The position numbers and the translations under genes are program-made. From positions 2,604,001 to 2,668,000 of the forward strand of contig NZ_JAIVFL010000001.1 in the NCBI RefSeq assembly GCF_022760805.1: a DNA stretch of 64,000 nucleotides. The letters are read 5' to 3'. Below, in pieces: positions 29,801 through 38,229 of the stretch. The notes beneath the pieces are model-generated. The model was not told the origin of the DNA, ran no database searches, and was given only the letters and a program-made list of their open reading frames with translations. Numbering within the stretch: the first letter of the stretch is position 1; every line of letters starts with the position of its first letter. The stretch comes from Candidatus Mycolicibacterium alkanivorans. Its GTDB lineage: Bacteria > Actinomycetota > Actinomycetes > Mycobacteriales > Mycobacteriaceae.

Positions 29801-30114
29801 GCGCCCTCACGCAGGTATCGAGCCCGCAGTTCTCTTGTCTCGCTATCGGATCCACGGGCGTAGGCACCGCGAATGTAGGACGCCATCGTACGGCCGCGCC
29901 CGTGCGCGGCGGCGTTGAAGCTGAGCTTGGACGGGGGCACCAACACCGTTGAGATCGCGTCGAGCAGCGTGGACTTGCCTGACCCCGAGGGGCCCGTGAT
30001 CAGGAAGCCGCGACGGGCGACGGGTAGGTCATGGTAGCCGTCGTAGGTGCCCCAGTTGAACAGTTGCACGCGGGCTAGTCGGTGTTGCCCGTGCCGCAGC
30101 AGGTCCTCAGCCAT
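26836..30114 (-). CDS. jetC: Wadjet JetC: SMC/MukB-like ATPase
   Basis: A 1092-residue SMC-type motor. Walker A GPSGSGKSTLLD lies near residue 45; long coiled coils (about residues 240-900) flank a hinge-like part; the C-terminal head has the ABC signature LSGGQAQKL and Walker B VILDEAFDRSD. It pairs with JetA and JetB into a condensin-like loop-extruding complex that detects plasmids. I start at ATG 30114, which overlaps the jetB stop by the same 8 bases (ATGGCTGA) as the jetC/jetD junction; starts at 30144 and 30189 are possible. Confidence 0.92.
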   Translation of the reverse strand: MAEDLLRHGQHRLARVQLFNWGTYDGYHDLPVARRGFLITGPSGSGKSTLLDAISTVLVPPSKLSFNAAAHGRGRTMASYIRGAYARGSDSETRELRARYLREGATWSAVGLTMTTADPGDDTVTTLVALFHLKRGSNDVGESGRAFLLFDDHMDITELRHVVTNGIDVRGLKKRWPNVLYNKSYPQFGQRLRARLGIADENAQLLLHRAMSAKGLDSLDRLFRDYMLEEPDTFAEARRAVEFFADLDEAHRRVVQTREQIAALTPLEELTATRRRAHRETQELGEELAALDGLAARFELDLAQGWRADAEAAHANAITQENHARSARHIATIALKEAERARDGNQTLRELSDALDHAAERVQRVLTQRDRLAMALQHWDATVPDSAEEFATVRSQIDREAKELEDTFERHDAAYGLLMLASARADEHAATLTQQITALAREKSNLDPKLLAARESIARSTGLPVRSLPFVGELIDITDSDWAGAAERVLGGLGRTLLVADEHADAVAAAADASHLGTRLVWRRVDLRRTHRVPAVDAESIVNVLKIADSPWQHWLHFELASRFDYRRVEDARELGRHQRAVTRAGQTKSGDRHIKDDRFAIDDRTRYVLGTSNDAKLQFLRDRLRSAEAAAVSARQRSDAARDESRLRRNRIASAPIIASVQWDEIDVRSAESHHLDVSERLATLRGDPEIDRLEAAVIAAQDSAKKSEDAYQKARDALHTARTDADRVAARIESLRETAAQTAEPADELTPRYRARFDDGRRAALRLDGFPAAEKAVANQIRAAHSSSEKSLMQAQHAIESVLQRYLHNWPHPELAAEHGYGDDAVTFLRRLRADDLPSVENRFFELNEQQSNQNLGTLAMRIRRAPGEIRRRIDEVNSSLARSEFDRGRFLRIDVRDSLHPDLTEFLAAIARVQDRSLLADDRQAQEQRFERMRELLGRLGSSDPGDVVWRNRCLDTRRHVTFVGVEHDTAGTAVNHHDSSDALSGGQAQKLVFFCLAAALRYQLVGPDGDLPKYGTVILDEAFDRSDPEYTRRAADVFDQFGFHLVLATPLKMIRTLQEYVGGVATVSIRDSRASRLGVASITEASDG

Positions 30115-30718
30115 CGACGGTCTCGTGTTGTGGGTGTTGGTCATTGTCAGCCGGGACGAGGCGCTGGTACTCGGCCTCGACAAGGGCAACCTCGTCCGCG
30201 TCGAACAACTGACGAAGCACTGGCGAAACCTCGAACCTGCCCGGGGTGTCTGCGGCGGAGACCAATGAATACCTCTTCATCTTTTCCCAGGACGCGTCGA
30301 TCCGTTTCCGGAACCCGGCGTCATCGGTGGCGTAGCGCCCGCGGTAGGGGTCCATGTTGGCGACGACGTCGTCGTACTCGACGATCACGCGCTGGCCGGG
30401 GGTTGCCACCAGGAGTTGATATCGCAGCGCGAGTACCACCAGTGTGTCCATGAAGGTCAGCGTCTCAGTTCGAAGCACTTGCGGGGGTGTGAGTTTGGGA
30501 TCTTCGGGTGCTGGCTGTGGCCGGGTGAACGCGATACCGTCGTCCTCATCGAGGACCAGGTCGAGGAATACGTCGGCGAGGCGTCGTTCGATCTCGGTAC
30601 GGTGGGCCAGAATCGCCGACCACTGCTGGCGATGGGCGTCGTGCGTCACCACCGGCCCGCGAAGAAGTTGGACGAGCGCGCGCTTGGCTTCGAATGGAAA
30701 GATCTCCTCGGGATTCAC
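30107..30718 (-). CDS. jetB: Wadjet JetB: MukE-like winged-helix subunit (DUF4194)
   Basis: A 203-residue protein of the DUF4194 family, the MukE-like (KITE) partner of the Wadjet condensin. Helical and beta-wing segments such as FMDTLVVLALRYQLLV and RFEVSPVLRQLFDADEVALV fit. It starts with GTG overlapping the jetA stop by four bases (GTGA). Confidence 0.88.
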   Translation of the reverse strand: MNPEEIFPFEAKRALVQLLRGPVVTHDAHRQQWSAILAHRTEIERRLADVFLDLVLDEDDGIAFTRPQPAPEDPKLTPPQVLRTETLTFMDTLVVLALRYQLLVATPGQRVIVEYDDVVANMDPYRGRYATDDAGFRKRIDASWEKMKRYSLVSAADTPGRFEVSPVLRQLFDADEVALVEAEYQRLVPADNDQHPQHETVDG

Positions 30719-32172
30719 CGGTGACCCTCGAAAGCGTCGGGACCGAAGGTGATGGTTGGCAGTGTGACGGTGCGCCGCTCCAGCATCACACGTTCGGTGT
30801 CCTCGGTGGCGGTGTCACCATGCTCAGCGCCGAGAACCATTAGCCCGACGATACTGGCCAGACCTTGGGTGGCGGGGTGTTCGGCCAGCACCTGAGCGGC
30901 GGTGACCGGACCGCCGACACGCCGCAATGTCGCGATGATGTTGCTGCGCAGCTCTTCGAAGTCGATATCGGATTCACGTGCCTGCTCAGCGAGTTCGGCA
31001 AAGTCAACGTCGTCGGTGTCGTGCCGCTCGAAATCGGTGGGCACCCGCCCCTCGCCGGGATTGTGCAGCTTGAGCGCGGCGATGGACCGGATCTGCATGC
31101 CGATCCGCGTCAGTTCCAAATTCATTGGCTTCTCGGGACGGTGGTGGGCACTCACTTGCACCGCCAGCGATTGGCAACGCTGGATCAACTGACGCAACCG
31201 GCGGTGTTCCTCGTACTGGCGGGACAACACAAAATGGCGCAGCGACCGGGATAAGACAAGCATGGTCTGTCGGACGGTGGCGGCTTCGTCTTCCAGTCGC
31301 GAGAGCAGCATGTTCAGGTCTGAGCGCGCCTGCGGGTCGAGGTCGGAGGCAAAGTCGCGAGACAGGATCGCCGTGATGGCTTCTTGCAGCCGGGCCGACT
31401 GTTCGGCATCGAGGATCACGTCATAGAAACCGTTCACGGAGCGGCCCGCGTCCGACTCGGCGAGCAGGTCGACCCCGCGGAACACATTGTTCAGCGTCGC
31501 GCCGCCCTCAGCTGTATCGTCGAGGATCTTGGCCCGCAGCTCCCGGCTCAGATCTTCAATGGTCGATCGCACCCGGGCGAAATCCACGGGAACTTCCTGC
31601 GCGAGGCCCAATGTCTCGGCGACCCGCTCCTTTGCGGTGTCCGGATCGAGTATCGCGAAATCGCCGCTGCGTACTTCGGCTATCCGCAGTTCGACGGCGT
31701 CGCGCTCGGCCTCCAGTAAAGACAGCCGGCTCGCCGAATTGGGATCTGAGTCACGTTGCAGCGCAATAAGGTTCGAAGCAATCGAGCCGAGTCGGGATGC
31801 CGAGGCGGTGCGCTGCGGCGATTCGATTCCGCCCACTGTGGCCGCGACATTCAGGGCAGCCGCAGACGGCGTCAGCGTTTCGCTGCCGCGCGTCTCGCCC
31901 GGGCGGCGGATCAAATAACCGGCACCGACCCAGTCAGCCACGTAGGCGGCGGCGGTGGATTCAAATTCGGCGCCGAGTTCCCTGAGCTGTTCGAGATCCT
32001 GGTCGAGCGCGGCGATTATCTCGGCCGCCGGACGGGTGCGACGCTCGGGCGGGAAGTAGTCCTGGATCACGGCGACGATCAGGCCTGCGGTTCGGGCGCG
32101 AAGCAGTGACCACTCCGGCGACTCCTTCTGGAGGCGCTGGTAGCGCAACACCGACGACGCTATCGCCACCAT
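30715..32172 (-). CDS. jetA: Wadjet JetA: MukF/kleisin-like subunit (DUF3375)
   Basis: A 485-residue DUF3375 protein, the kleisin of the system: N-terminal winged helix (SPEWSLLRARTAGLIVAVIQ), long central helices (residues 130-380), and a C-terminal winged helix (LRSNIIATLRRVGGPVTAAQ). It heads the operon jetA-jetB-jetC-jetD, the complete set for plasmid defence. I chose ATG 32172; the frame is open 80 codons further but those residues are low-complexity. No good ribosome site is visible. Confidence 0.9.
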   Translation of the reverse strand: MVAIASSVLRYQRLQKESPEWSLLRARTAGLIVAVIQDYFPPERRTRPAAEIIAALDQDLEQLRELGAEFESTAAAYVADWVGAGYLIRRPGETRGSETLTPSAAALNVAATVGGIESPQRTASASRLGSIASNLIALQRDSDPNSASRLSLLEAERDAVELRIAEVRSGDFAILDPDTAKERVAETLGLAQEVPVDFARVRSTIEDLSRELRAKILDDTAEGGATLNNVFRGVDLLAESDAGRSVNGFYDVILDAEQSARLQEAITAILSRDFASDLDPQARSDLNMLLSRLEDEAATVRQTMLVLSRSLRHFVLSRQYEEHRRLRQLIQRCQSLAVQVSAHHRPEKPMNLELTRIGMQIRSIAALKLHNPGEGRVPTDFERHDTDDVDFAELAEQARESDIDFEELRSNIIATLRRVGGPVTAAQVLAEHPATQGLASIVGLMVLGAEHGDTATEDTERVMLERRTVTLPTITFGPDAFEGHR

Positions 32173-32776
32173 GCGAGGGTAAACCCGGGCTGCGACAAGT
32201 TGGGCGTGTGAGCAAACGGTTCCCCAGTCGCGGGATCGGGTCTGGGTGGGTTCGCTTGTTGGTTTGAGGCCGCCTTTGCGGGCCTGACATGGGCCAGCAA
32301 TGCAGGACGGTCCTGGGTCATCGCGGGATGTGTCCTTTGCTTGAGTCACTCTGGGAGGTAGCTCACTCCTACGCGATCGCCCACCCCAAACCCTCAACGA
32401 CACGCCAGGCACACCCCCCGGCCGTCGACCCAGGGCCGAAACCCCACCCCAGGGGACTTACCCACGACAAAGCTCTGCTCTGGAGGTGCTGAGATAGCAC
32501 CACGACTCAGTTGAATGCCTAGACGAACAAGTTCCTACTAGGACGATGCGCCGCCGGCACACCGCAAGACACCCGCCAACTCCCCTCCGGCTGACGGATC
32601 GACTGGGGTTATGTATAGTCCGGCGGGGTTAATCAACGGTGAACGCGATGCAAAATCTGACGCGATGATGAAGACGCTGGACGAGTAGGTGCACAGATCC
32701 GGGGAGCCCGCACAGCCGGGCGGGACCATCTCCGCCGCCGTCCTCTGCCCCAATCCAGCCAGAGGACTGAGAAGGT
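32173..32776. other. 600-base gap upstream of the Wadjet operon, no gene recognised
   Basis: The gap between jetA and glgP is AT-richer than its surroundings and holds only short chance frames. The jetA promoter must lie in its left part. I saw no tRNA, repeat or integrase end that would mark an island border. Confidence 0.4.
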
Positions 32777-35308
32777 CTACAGAACGACCGGCATCGGCTC
32801 GACGTTCCAGATCTCGTCGCAGTACTCGGCGATCGCGCGATCTGACGAGAACTTCCCGCTGCGGGCAGCGTTGAGGATCGACATCCGTGACCAGGTGTCG
32901 TCGTCCTGCCACGCTGCACTGACCTTGGCCTGGCAGTCCACGTAGGAGCGGTAGTCGGCCAGCACCAGGAACGGGTCGTGGTGAATGAGGTTGTCCACCA
33001 CGGGACGCAGGATCTCGGTGTCGCCGTTCGTGAAAGCGCCATCCAGGATCAGCTCGAGCGCCTCGGCCAGCTCCGGGTCGCGCTCGATGTAGCTCGCCGG
33101 CCGGTACCCTTCGGCCTTGATCCGCTCCACCTCGTCGACGGTCAGCCCGAACAGGAAGAAGTTCTCCGCCCCCGCCTCTTCGCGGATCTCGACGTTCGCG
33201 CCGTCGAGGGTGCCGATGGTCAGGGCGCCGTTCATCATGAACTTCATGTTGCCGGTGCCGGAGGCCTCCTTGCCGGCGGTGGAGATCTGCTCGGAGAGGT
33301 TGGCCGCCGGGTAGATCAGATGGGCGTTCTGCACGTTGAAGTTCGGCAGGAACACCACTTTCATGAAGCGGTTGACGTCGGGGTCGTTGTTGACCGTTGC
33401 CCCGACCGCGGTGATAAGCCTGATGATCCGCTTGGCCATGAAGTAGCCCGGCGCCGCCTTGCCGCCGAAGATGAAGGCGCGCGGCGCGACGGCGAAACCG
33501 GGGTTCTGCTTGAGGCGGTTGTAGAGCGTGATGATGTGCAGGACGTTGAGGTGCTGACGCTTGTACTCGTGGATCCGCTTGACCTGAATGTCGAACATCC
33601 AGGTGTGGTCCAATTCGACACCGGTGGTGGAGTGTACGAACTCGGCGAGCCGTTTTTTGTTGGCGCGCTTGACTTCTCGCCAGCGCTGCCGGAAGGCGGG
33701 GTCTTCGATGAAGTCTTCGAGCCGGCGCAGCTGGTCGAGGTCGGTCAGCCAACCGTCACCGATGGTCTCGTCGAGCAGGCCGCGCAGTCCCGGGTTGGAC
33801 AGGGCCAGGAAACGTCGTGGTGTCACACCGTTGGTCACGTTGCCGAACCGCTCCGGCCACAGCTCGTAGAAGTCTTTGAGCACACTGGCTTTCAGCAGCT
33901 CCGAGTGCAGCGCGGCGACGCCGTTGACCGCGTGGCTGCCCACTGTCGCCAGATGTGCCATCCGCACGCACTGTCCGTGCTCCTCGCCGATGAGCGACAT
34001 CCGCGCGATGCGGTCCTCGTCGGCGGGGAACCGTGACCGCACCTCGTCGAGGAAACGGTCGTTGATCTCGTAGATGATCTCGAGATGCCGGGGCAGGGAT
34101 TCCCCGAAGATGCCCAGTGACCAGGTCTCCAGAGCCTCGGGCAGCAGGGTGTGGTTGGTGTAGGCGAAGGTTTCCACGGTGATGGCCCAGGCGTCGTCCC
34201 AGCTGATGTGGTGGTCGTCGACGAGCAGGCGCATCAGCTCGGCCACCGCGATCGACGGGTGGGTGTCGTTGAGCTGAATGGCCCACTTCTGCGGGAGCGC
34301 CGACAGCGGCAGCCCGGCCCGCTCGGTGTGGATGCGCAGGATGTCCTGCAGTGAGCACGACACGAAGAAATACTGCTGTTGCAGCCGAAGCCGCTTGCCG
34401 GCCTCGGGTTCGTCGTTGGGGTAGAGCACCTTCGAGACCTTCTCGGCGGCGACCTCCTCCTCGACGGCCTTGTAGAAGTCGCCGGTATTGAAGGCCTCCA
34501 GGGCGAAGGACTCGACGGAGCGGGCGCTCCAGAGCGTGAGCGTGTTGCAGGTGTTGACGCCGTATCCCTGGATCGGTGTGTCATAGGAGACGCCCTTGAT
34601 CACCTCCTGCGGGATCCACCGCACGCGATGGTGGCCGGCGAGGTCCTCGTACTGTTCGGTGTGCCCGCCCCAGTTGACGATGTGACTGGCGTCGGGCTTG
34701 TCGATCTCCCACGGGTTGCCCCGCACCAGCCAGTTGTCGGTCTTCTCGACCTGCCAACCGTGGTGGATCTCCTGGTCGAAAATCCCGAACTCGTAACGGA
34801 TTCCGTAGCCGATGGACGGGCGCTCCAGGGTGGCCAGCGAATCCAGGTAGCACGCCGCGAGCCGGCCCAAGCCGCCGTTGCCCAGTCCGGGCTCCTCTTC
34901 GCACGCCACGATCTCGTCGAATTCCTGACCGAGTGCGGCCAGCGCCTCGCGGGCCTGCTCCTCGATTCCGAGGTTCAGCAGGTTGTTGCCGAGCTGGGGG
35001 CCCATCAGGAACTCCGCCGACAGGTAGCAGGTCACCTTGTTGGACTGATCGAGCCAGTCCTGGGTGGTGGCCATCCAGCGATGCTGCATCCGGTCGCGCA
35101 CGGCCAGGGCCAGCGCGCGGTAGTAGTGCTCGGCGGTCAGCGCGGCGGCGGGCCGGGCGATCGAATAGGTGAGGTGGTCACTGATGGCGCGGCGCAGCGC
35201 GTCGGGCGACAGGCCGGTGCGGCTGTGCTCGTGAGGTGCGGGTGCGGGCGGTGCGGCGGGATCGAAAGCTTCCGCGTTCCCGGGCGTGGTGCTCACCACA
35301 TCGGTCAT
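32777..35308 (-). CDS. glgP: Glycogen/alpha-glucan phosphorylase
   Basis: An 843-residue phosphorylase that releases glucose-1-phosphate from alpha-1,4-glucans in the cytoplasm. Family blocks are clear: ITYLSAEFLMGPQLGNNLLN-like start (CYLSAEFLMGPQLGNN), GNGGLGRLAACYLDSLATL, and the PLP-lysine region EASGTGNMKFMMNGALTIGT. Start ATG 35308 with AGGGAG six bases upstream. It stands alone. Confidence 0.94.
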   Translation of the reverse strand: MTDVVSTTPGNAEAFDPAAPPAPAPHEHSRTGLSPDALRRAISDHLTYSIARPAAALTAEHYYRALALAVRDRMQHRWMATTQDWLDQSNKVTCYLSAEFLMGPQLGNNLLNLGIEEQAREALAALGQEFDEIVACEEEPGLGNGGLGRLAACYLDSLATLERPSIGYGIRYEFGIFDQEIHHGWQVEKTDNWLVRGNPWEIDKPDASHIVNWGGHTEQYEDLAGHHRVRWIPQEVIKGVSYDTPIQGYGVNTCNTLTLWSARSVESFALEAFNTGDFYKAVEEEVAAEKVSKVLYPNDEPEAGKRLRLQQQYFFVSCSLQDILRIHTERAGLPLSALPQKWAIQLNDTHPSIAVAELMRLLVDDHHISWDDAWAITVETFAYTNHTLLPEALETWSLGIFGESLPRHLEIIYEINDRFLDEVRSRFPADEDRIARMSLIGEEHGQCVRMAHLATVGSHAVNGVAALHSELLKASVLKDFYELWPERFGNVTNGVTPRRFLALSNPGLRGLLDETIGDGWLTDLDQLRRLEDFIEDPAFRQRWREVKRANKKRLAEFVHSTTGVELDHTWMFDIQVKRIHEYKRQHLNVLHIITLYNRLKQNPGFAVAPRAFIFGGKAAPGYFMAKRIIRLITAVGATVNNDPDVNRFMKVVFLPNFNVQNAHLIYPAANLSEQISTAGKEASGTGNMKFMMNGALTIGTLDGANVEIREEAGAENFFLFGLTVDEVERIKAEGYRPASYIERDPELAEALELILDGAFTNGDTEILRPVVDNLIHHDPFLVLADYRSYVDCQAKVSAAWQDDDTWSRMSILNAARSGKFSSDRAIAEYCDEIWNVEPMPVVL

Positions 35309-35537
35309 TGCATGCTCCCTGCTTCTGGACAGCTGCTGAGGACCGCAGTGTGGCATTGCCGTGTTTCAGCCCGGCGAGCCCGGCGAGTCGCTCACGTGAA
35401 CTATGGCCCATCGGCGGACACGGCGCGCGTCGAGCGATCCGGAGTTGTTCTTGCCCCACCACTAGTCGGGTCCATCCAGTTTTCCAGAGTTGTTCACTGG
35501 CTGTGCATCGCCGCCGCAACAACATCGGAGAACGACG

Positions 35538-35660
35538 ATGACGTCGACACTCGAGGCGGGGGACCAGGTCCTGGCCGTGGCACGCGGGATGCGCGAGCTG
35601 GCGGCCATCGACGCCGCACAGATCTGGCTGGGCATCATCGAGGACCAGCCCGGTCTCTAG
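35538..35660 (+). CDS. Possible 40-residue small protein
   Basis: An ATG with GGAGAA seven bases upstream opens 40 codons (MTSTLEAGDQVLAVARGMRE, then LAAIDAAQIWLGIIEDQPGL). Composition looks coding (helical, acidic) but it is very short and may be the stub of a longer lost gene. No family recognised. Confidence 0.35.
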   Translation: MTSTLEAGDQVLAVARGMRELAAIDAAQIWLGIIEDQPGL

Positions 35661-35722
35661 GAGCTGTGAGACAGCGCAATTCGGGCGCGCCCGAGGCGAA
35701 CCGCCACTAAGCTCAACGAGCT

Positions 35723-36070
35723 ATGACGACCTGGTCGGCCCCGGTGATGCTCGGGCAACGGTCGGTCAGCCGTCGGCAGTCACGGCGGATGAGTCGCCGC
35801 TTCGAGGCCGTCGGTGTCGGGATCGCGCCCGAGCGGATTCGGGCCATCGCCATGGGCCGTCCGGCCACCGAGGACGAACTCGTCGACGTCAGCTTCGCGC
35901 TCACCGTCACCGAACTGCTCAACGAAAAACGCCGGTCCCGACGCGGACGCGCCCGACGCCGGTGCACGCACTCGCTGATGGTGATCGCCGGCATCGTCGT
36001 GGCGATCAACATGCTGCTGTGCATGGGCTTGGTGTTGTTCATCCTGACCCAGCACACGTCGCCGTACTGA
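35723..36070 (+). CDS. Small basic protein with one C-terminal membrane helix
   Basis: A 115-residue protein: a short N-terminal helical part rich in Arg and Ser (RRQSRRMSRRFEAVGVGI), a basic RRSRRGRARRR patch, and one hydrophobic helix (MVIAGIVVAINMLLCMGLVL) near the end. The layout suggests a tail-anchored protein with its N-terminus inside the cell, possibly nucleic-acid binding. Unknown family. Confidence 0.6.
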   Translation: MTTWSAPVMLGQRSVSRRQSRRMSRRFEAVGVGIAPERIRAIAMGRPATEDELVDVSFALTVTELLNEKRRSRRGRARRRCTHSLMVIAGIVVAINMLLCMGLVLFILTQHTSPY

Positions 36071-36161
36071 ACCCGCTATGCTGCAGCCGCGCAACCCACA
36101 GCGACGGCGGGTGGTGGGCGACGTACAGGGTGCGCCGCCCGCCTGCGGCGGTCGGTTCGGG

Positions 36162-37547
36162 TCAGCCGGTGACGTAGGTGTCGGCGACGTCGAGTGCCTT
36201 GTCGAGGATAGCCAGGCCTTCGGCGACTTCGGCGGCGGTGACGTTGCAGGCGGGCACCGCGTGAATCCGGTTGAAGTTCGCGAACGGAAGCAACCCGCCG
36301 GACTTGCAGGCGGCCAGGACCGCATTCATCGCCTCACTGGAGCCGCCGTAGGGGGCCAGCGGTTCGCGGGTCGTCTGGTCGGCGACGAGTTCGACCGCCC
36401 AGAACACGCCGAGGCCACGGACCTCGCCGACCGACGGGTGGCGGGCCGCCAGCTCGCGCAGCCCGGGTCCGAGCACCTGCTCGCCGATCCGGGCGGCGTT
36501 GGCCACCATGCCCTCGTCCTCCATCGCGTTGATGGTCGCCACCGCGGCCGCACACGCCAGCGGATGGCCGGAGTAGGTCAGCCCACCCGGGTAGGCGCGG
36601 TCTGCGAACGTCGAGTAAACCGCGTTGTTGATGGCCACCCCGCCGAGCGGCACATAGCCGGAGTTGACGCCCTTGGCGAACGTCATCAGGTCGGGCACGA
36701 CGTCGAAATGGTCGATGGCGAACCACTTTCCGGTCCGGCCGAAACCGGCCATCACCTCGTCGGCGATGAACACGATGCCGTGGCGGTCGCAGATCTCGCG
36801 CACACCGGCCATGTAGCCCGGCGGCGGCACCATAATGCCGGCGGTGCCCGGCACGGACTCCAGGATGATCGCGGCGATCGAGGACGAACCCTCGTGCGCG
36901 ATCAGGCGCTCGAGGTAGTCCAGGGCACGCTCGGACTCCTGCTGCTCGTTCTCGGCGAAAAACGAGGAGCGGTACAGAAACGGACCGTTGAAGTGCACGA
37001 CGCCGGCGCTGGCGTAGTCGTTGGGGTAGCGCCGGGGGTCGCCGGTGAGGTTGATGGCGGTGTCGGTGCCGCCGTGATACGAGCGGTAGCGCGACAGCAC
37101 CTTGCGCCTGCCGGTGTGCAGGCGGGCCATCCGCACGGCGTGCTCGACGGCGTCGGCGCCGCCGTTGGTGAAGAACACCCGGTTCAGGTCACCCGGGGTC
37201 CGCTCGGCGATCAGGCGGGCGGCCTCCGAGCGCGCGGCGTTGGCGTGCTGCGGCGCGATGGTGCACAGTTTGGCGGCCTGTTCGGCGATGGCCGCGACGA
37301 CCTTCGGATGCTGATGACCGATGTTGGTGAACACCAGCTGGCCGGAGAAGTCCAACAGCTTGTTGCCGTCGCCGTCCCAGATGTAGGACCCTTCCGAGGC
37401 GACGATCGTCATCGGCTTGATCTGCGCCTGCGCCGACCAGGAGTGGAAGACGTGCTGGCGGTCGAGTTCGTAGGTCCGGGCGGCTTCGGCGCGGGCGGTC
37501 TCGACGTCCTGGCCGTTGGGCAGCAGGTCGGACGTGGTTGCAGTCAT
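36162..37547 (-). CDS. Class III (PLP) aminotransferase
   Basis: A 461-residue omega-type aminotransferase. The PLP motifs are visible: FTNGGADAVEHAVRMAR, the YHGGTDTAINLTG region, IADEVMAGFGRTGKWF with the PLP-ring Asp, and the catalytic Lys in MTFAKGVNSGYVPLGG. It probably moves an amino group from an omega-amino acid (such as beta-alanine) to pyruvate or 2-oxoglutarate, producing a semialdehyde. That matches its upstream neighbour, the decayed mmsA, which would have oxidised malonate- or methylmalonate-semialdehyde. Start ATG 37547. Confidence 0.88.
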   Translation of the reverse strand: MTATTSDLLPNGQDVETARAEAARTYELDRQHVFHSWSAQAQIKPMTIVASEGSYIWDGDGNKLLDFSGQLVFTNIGHQHPKVVAAIAEQAAKLCTIAPQHANAARSEAARLIAERTPGDLNRVFFTNGGADAVEHAVRMARLHTGRRKVLSRYRSYHGGTDTAINLTGDPRRYPNDYASAGVVHFNGPFLYRSSFFAENEQQESERALDYLERLIAHEGSSSIAAIILESVPGTAGIMVPPPGYMAGVREICDRHGIVFIADEVMAGFGRTGKWFAIDHFDVVPDLMTFAKGVNSGYVPLGGVAINNAVYSTFADRAYPGGLTYSGHPLACAAAVATINAMEDEGMVANAARIGEQVLGPGLRELAARHPSVGEVRGLGVFWAVELVADQTTREPLAPYGGSSEAMNAVLAACKSGGLLPFANFNRIHAVPACNVTAAEVAEGLAILDKALDVADTYVTG

Positions 37548-37569
37548 GGGGTGCGTGCCTCTTTCAAGC

Positions 37570-37755
37570 TCAGTTGTTGTGGGAAGCCGAGATTGCTGCC
37601 GCCGCGGCTGGGTCGAGCCACCGGCTGGTGACCACCTTGCCACGAGCGAAGAAGTGCACGCCCTCGGTTTCGTGGGCGTGGGTGTCGCCGAACAGCGACG
37701 CCTTCCACCCGCCGAAACTGTAGTCGGCCGCGGGCACCGGGAGCGGGGTGCGCCT
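37570..37755 (-). pseudogene. mmsA: C-terminal remnant of methylmalonate-semialdehyde dehydrogenase (mmsA)
   Basis: The last 60 codons read [40 protein letters not shown] and SRWLDP, the conserved end of CoA-acylating MmsA. Everything before is missing; the frame runs into unrelated sequence at about 37755. It ends 22 bases before the aminotransferase start, so the two once formed an operon. Confidence 0.8.
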
Positions 37756-37772
37756 GGCGATCGAGGTGTCAA

Positions 37773-37835
37773 ATGCGGCCGACGCTTCGCGAGATTCTGG
37801 ACCTTCCGGCACTGCGCGCCGGGCGGCCGGAAGTT
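37773..37835 (+). pseudogene. N-terminal stub of a PucR-family regulator
   Basis: The forward ATG at 37773 reads [20 protein letters not shown], then V, the standard start of PucR-type regulators, then similarity stops. It abuts the mmsA stub head-on, so one deletion probably removed most of both divergent genes. The downstream frame to 38074 is open but unrecognised. Confidence 0.65.
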
Positions 37836-38229
37836 GCGATTTGGCCGGCCCGGCCGCCCGCGACGATTACCTTCCGGGGCTGGCCGACTCGGCCCAGCGG
37901 ATCGTCGCCGACCAGTTCGCGGAGATCGCGCCAACGGCCAGCGCGTGCACGAGGCTGGTCGGCAAGCCGTTCGCGCCCGGCGCAACCGACGTGCCGTTCG
38001 AAACCGCAACTGTTCGGCGAACATTCGGAAGCGCTTGGGACACCGTCGTGTCACGGTTCGGACAAAACTCCTGAGCAACCCCGTCGCCGGGTAGCAGCGG
38101 CCTGTGTGTTTGCTATAGAAGTGACAGTAGTGACTCTTGTGACTGAGACCGGGTTTGCTCCCGGCACTTGCACGGGGACGTAGTGGGCCGATGGCGCAAC
38201 GACCGGAGAGCCCGGAGAGGCGAGTTGAG

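Noticed and set aside
32538-33752. A 404-codon reverse frame over the end of glgP
   Set aside because: It overlaps glgP in another frame on the same strand, has low-complexity composition and no start site.
37836-38074. Open forward frame after the PucR stub (ends TVVSRFGQNS)
   Set aside because: Composition is coding-like, but there is no start, it is in a different frame from the stub, and I recognise no family.
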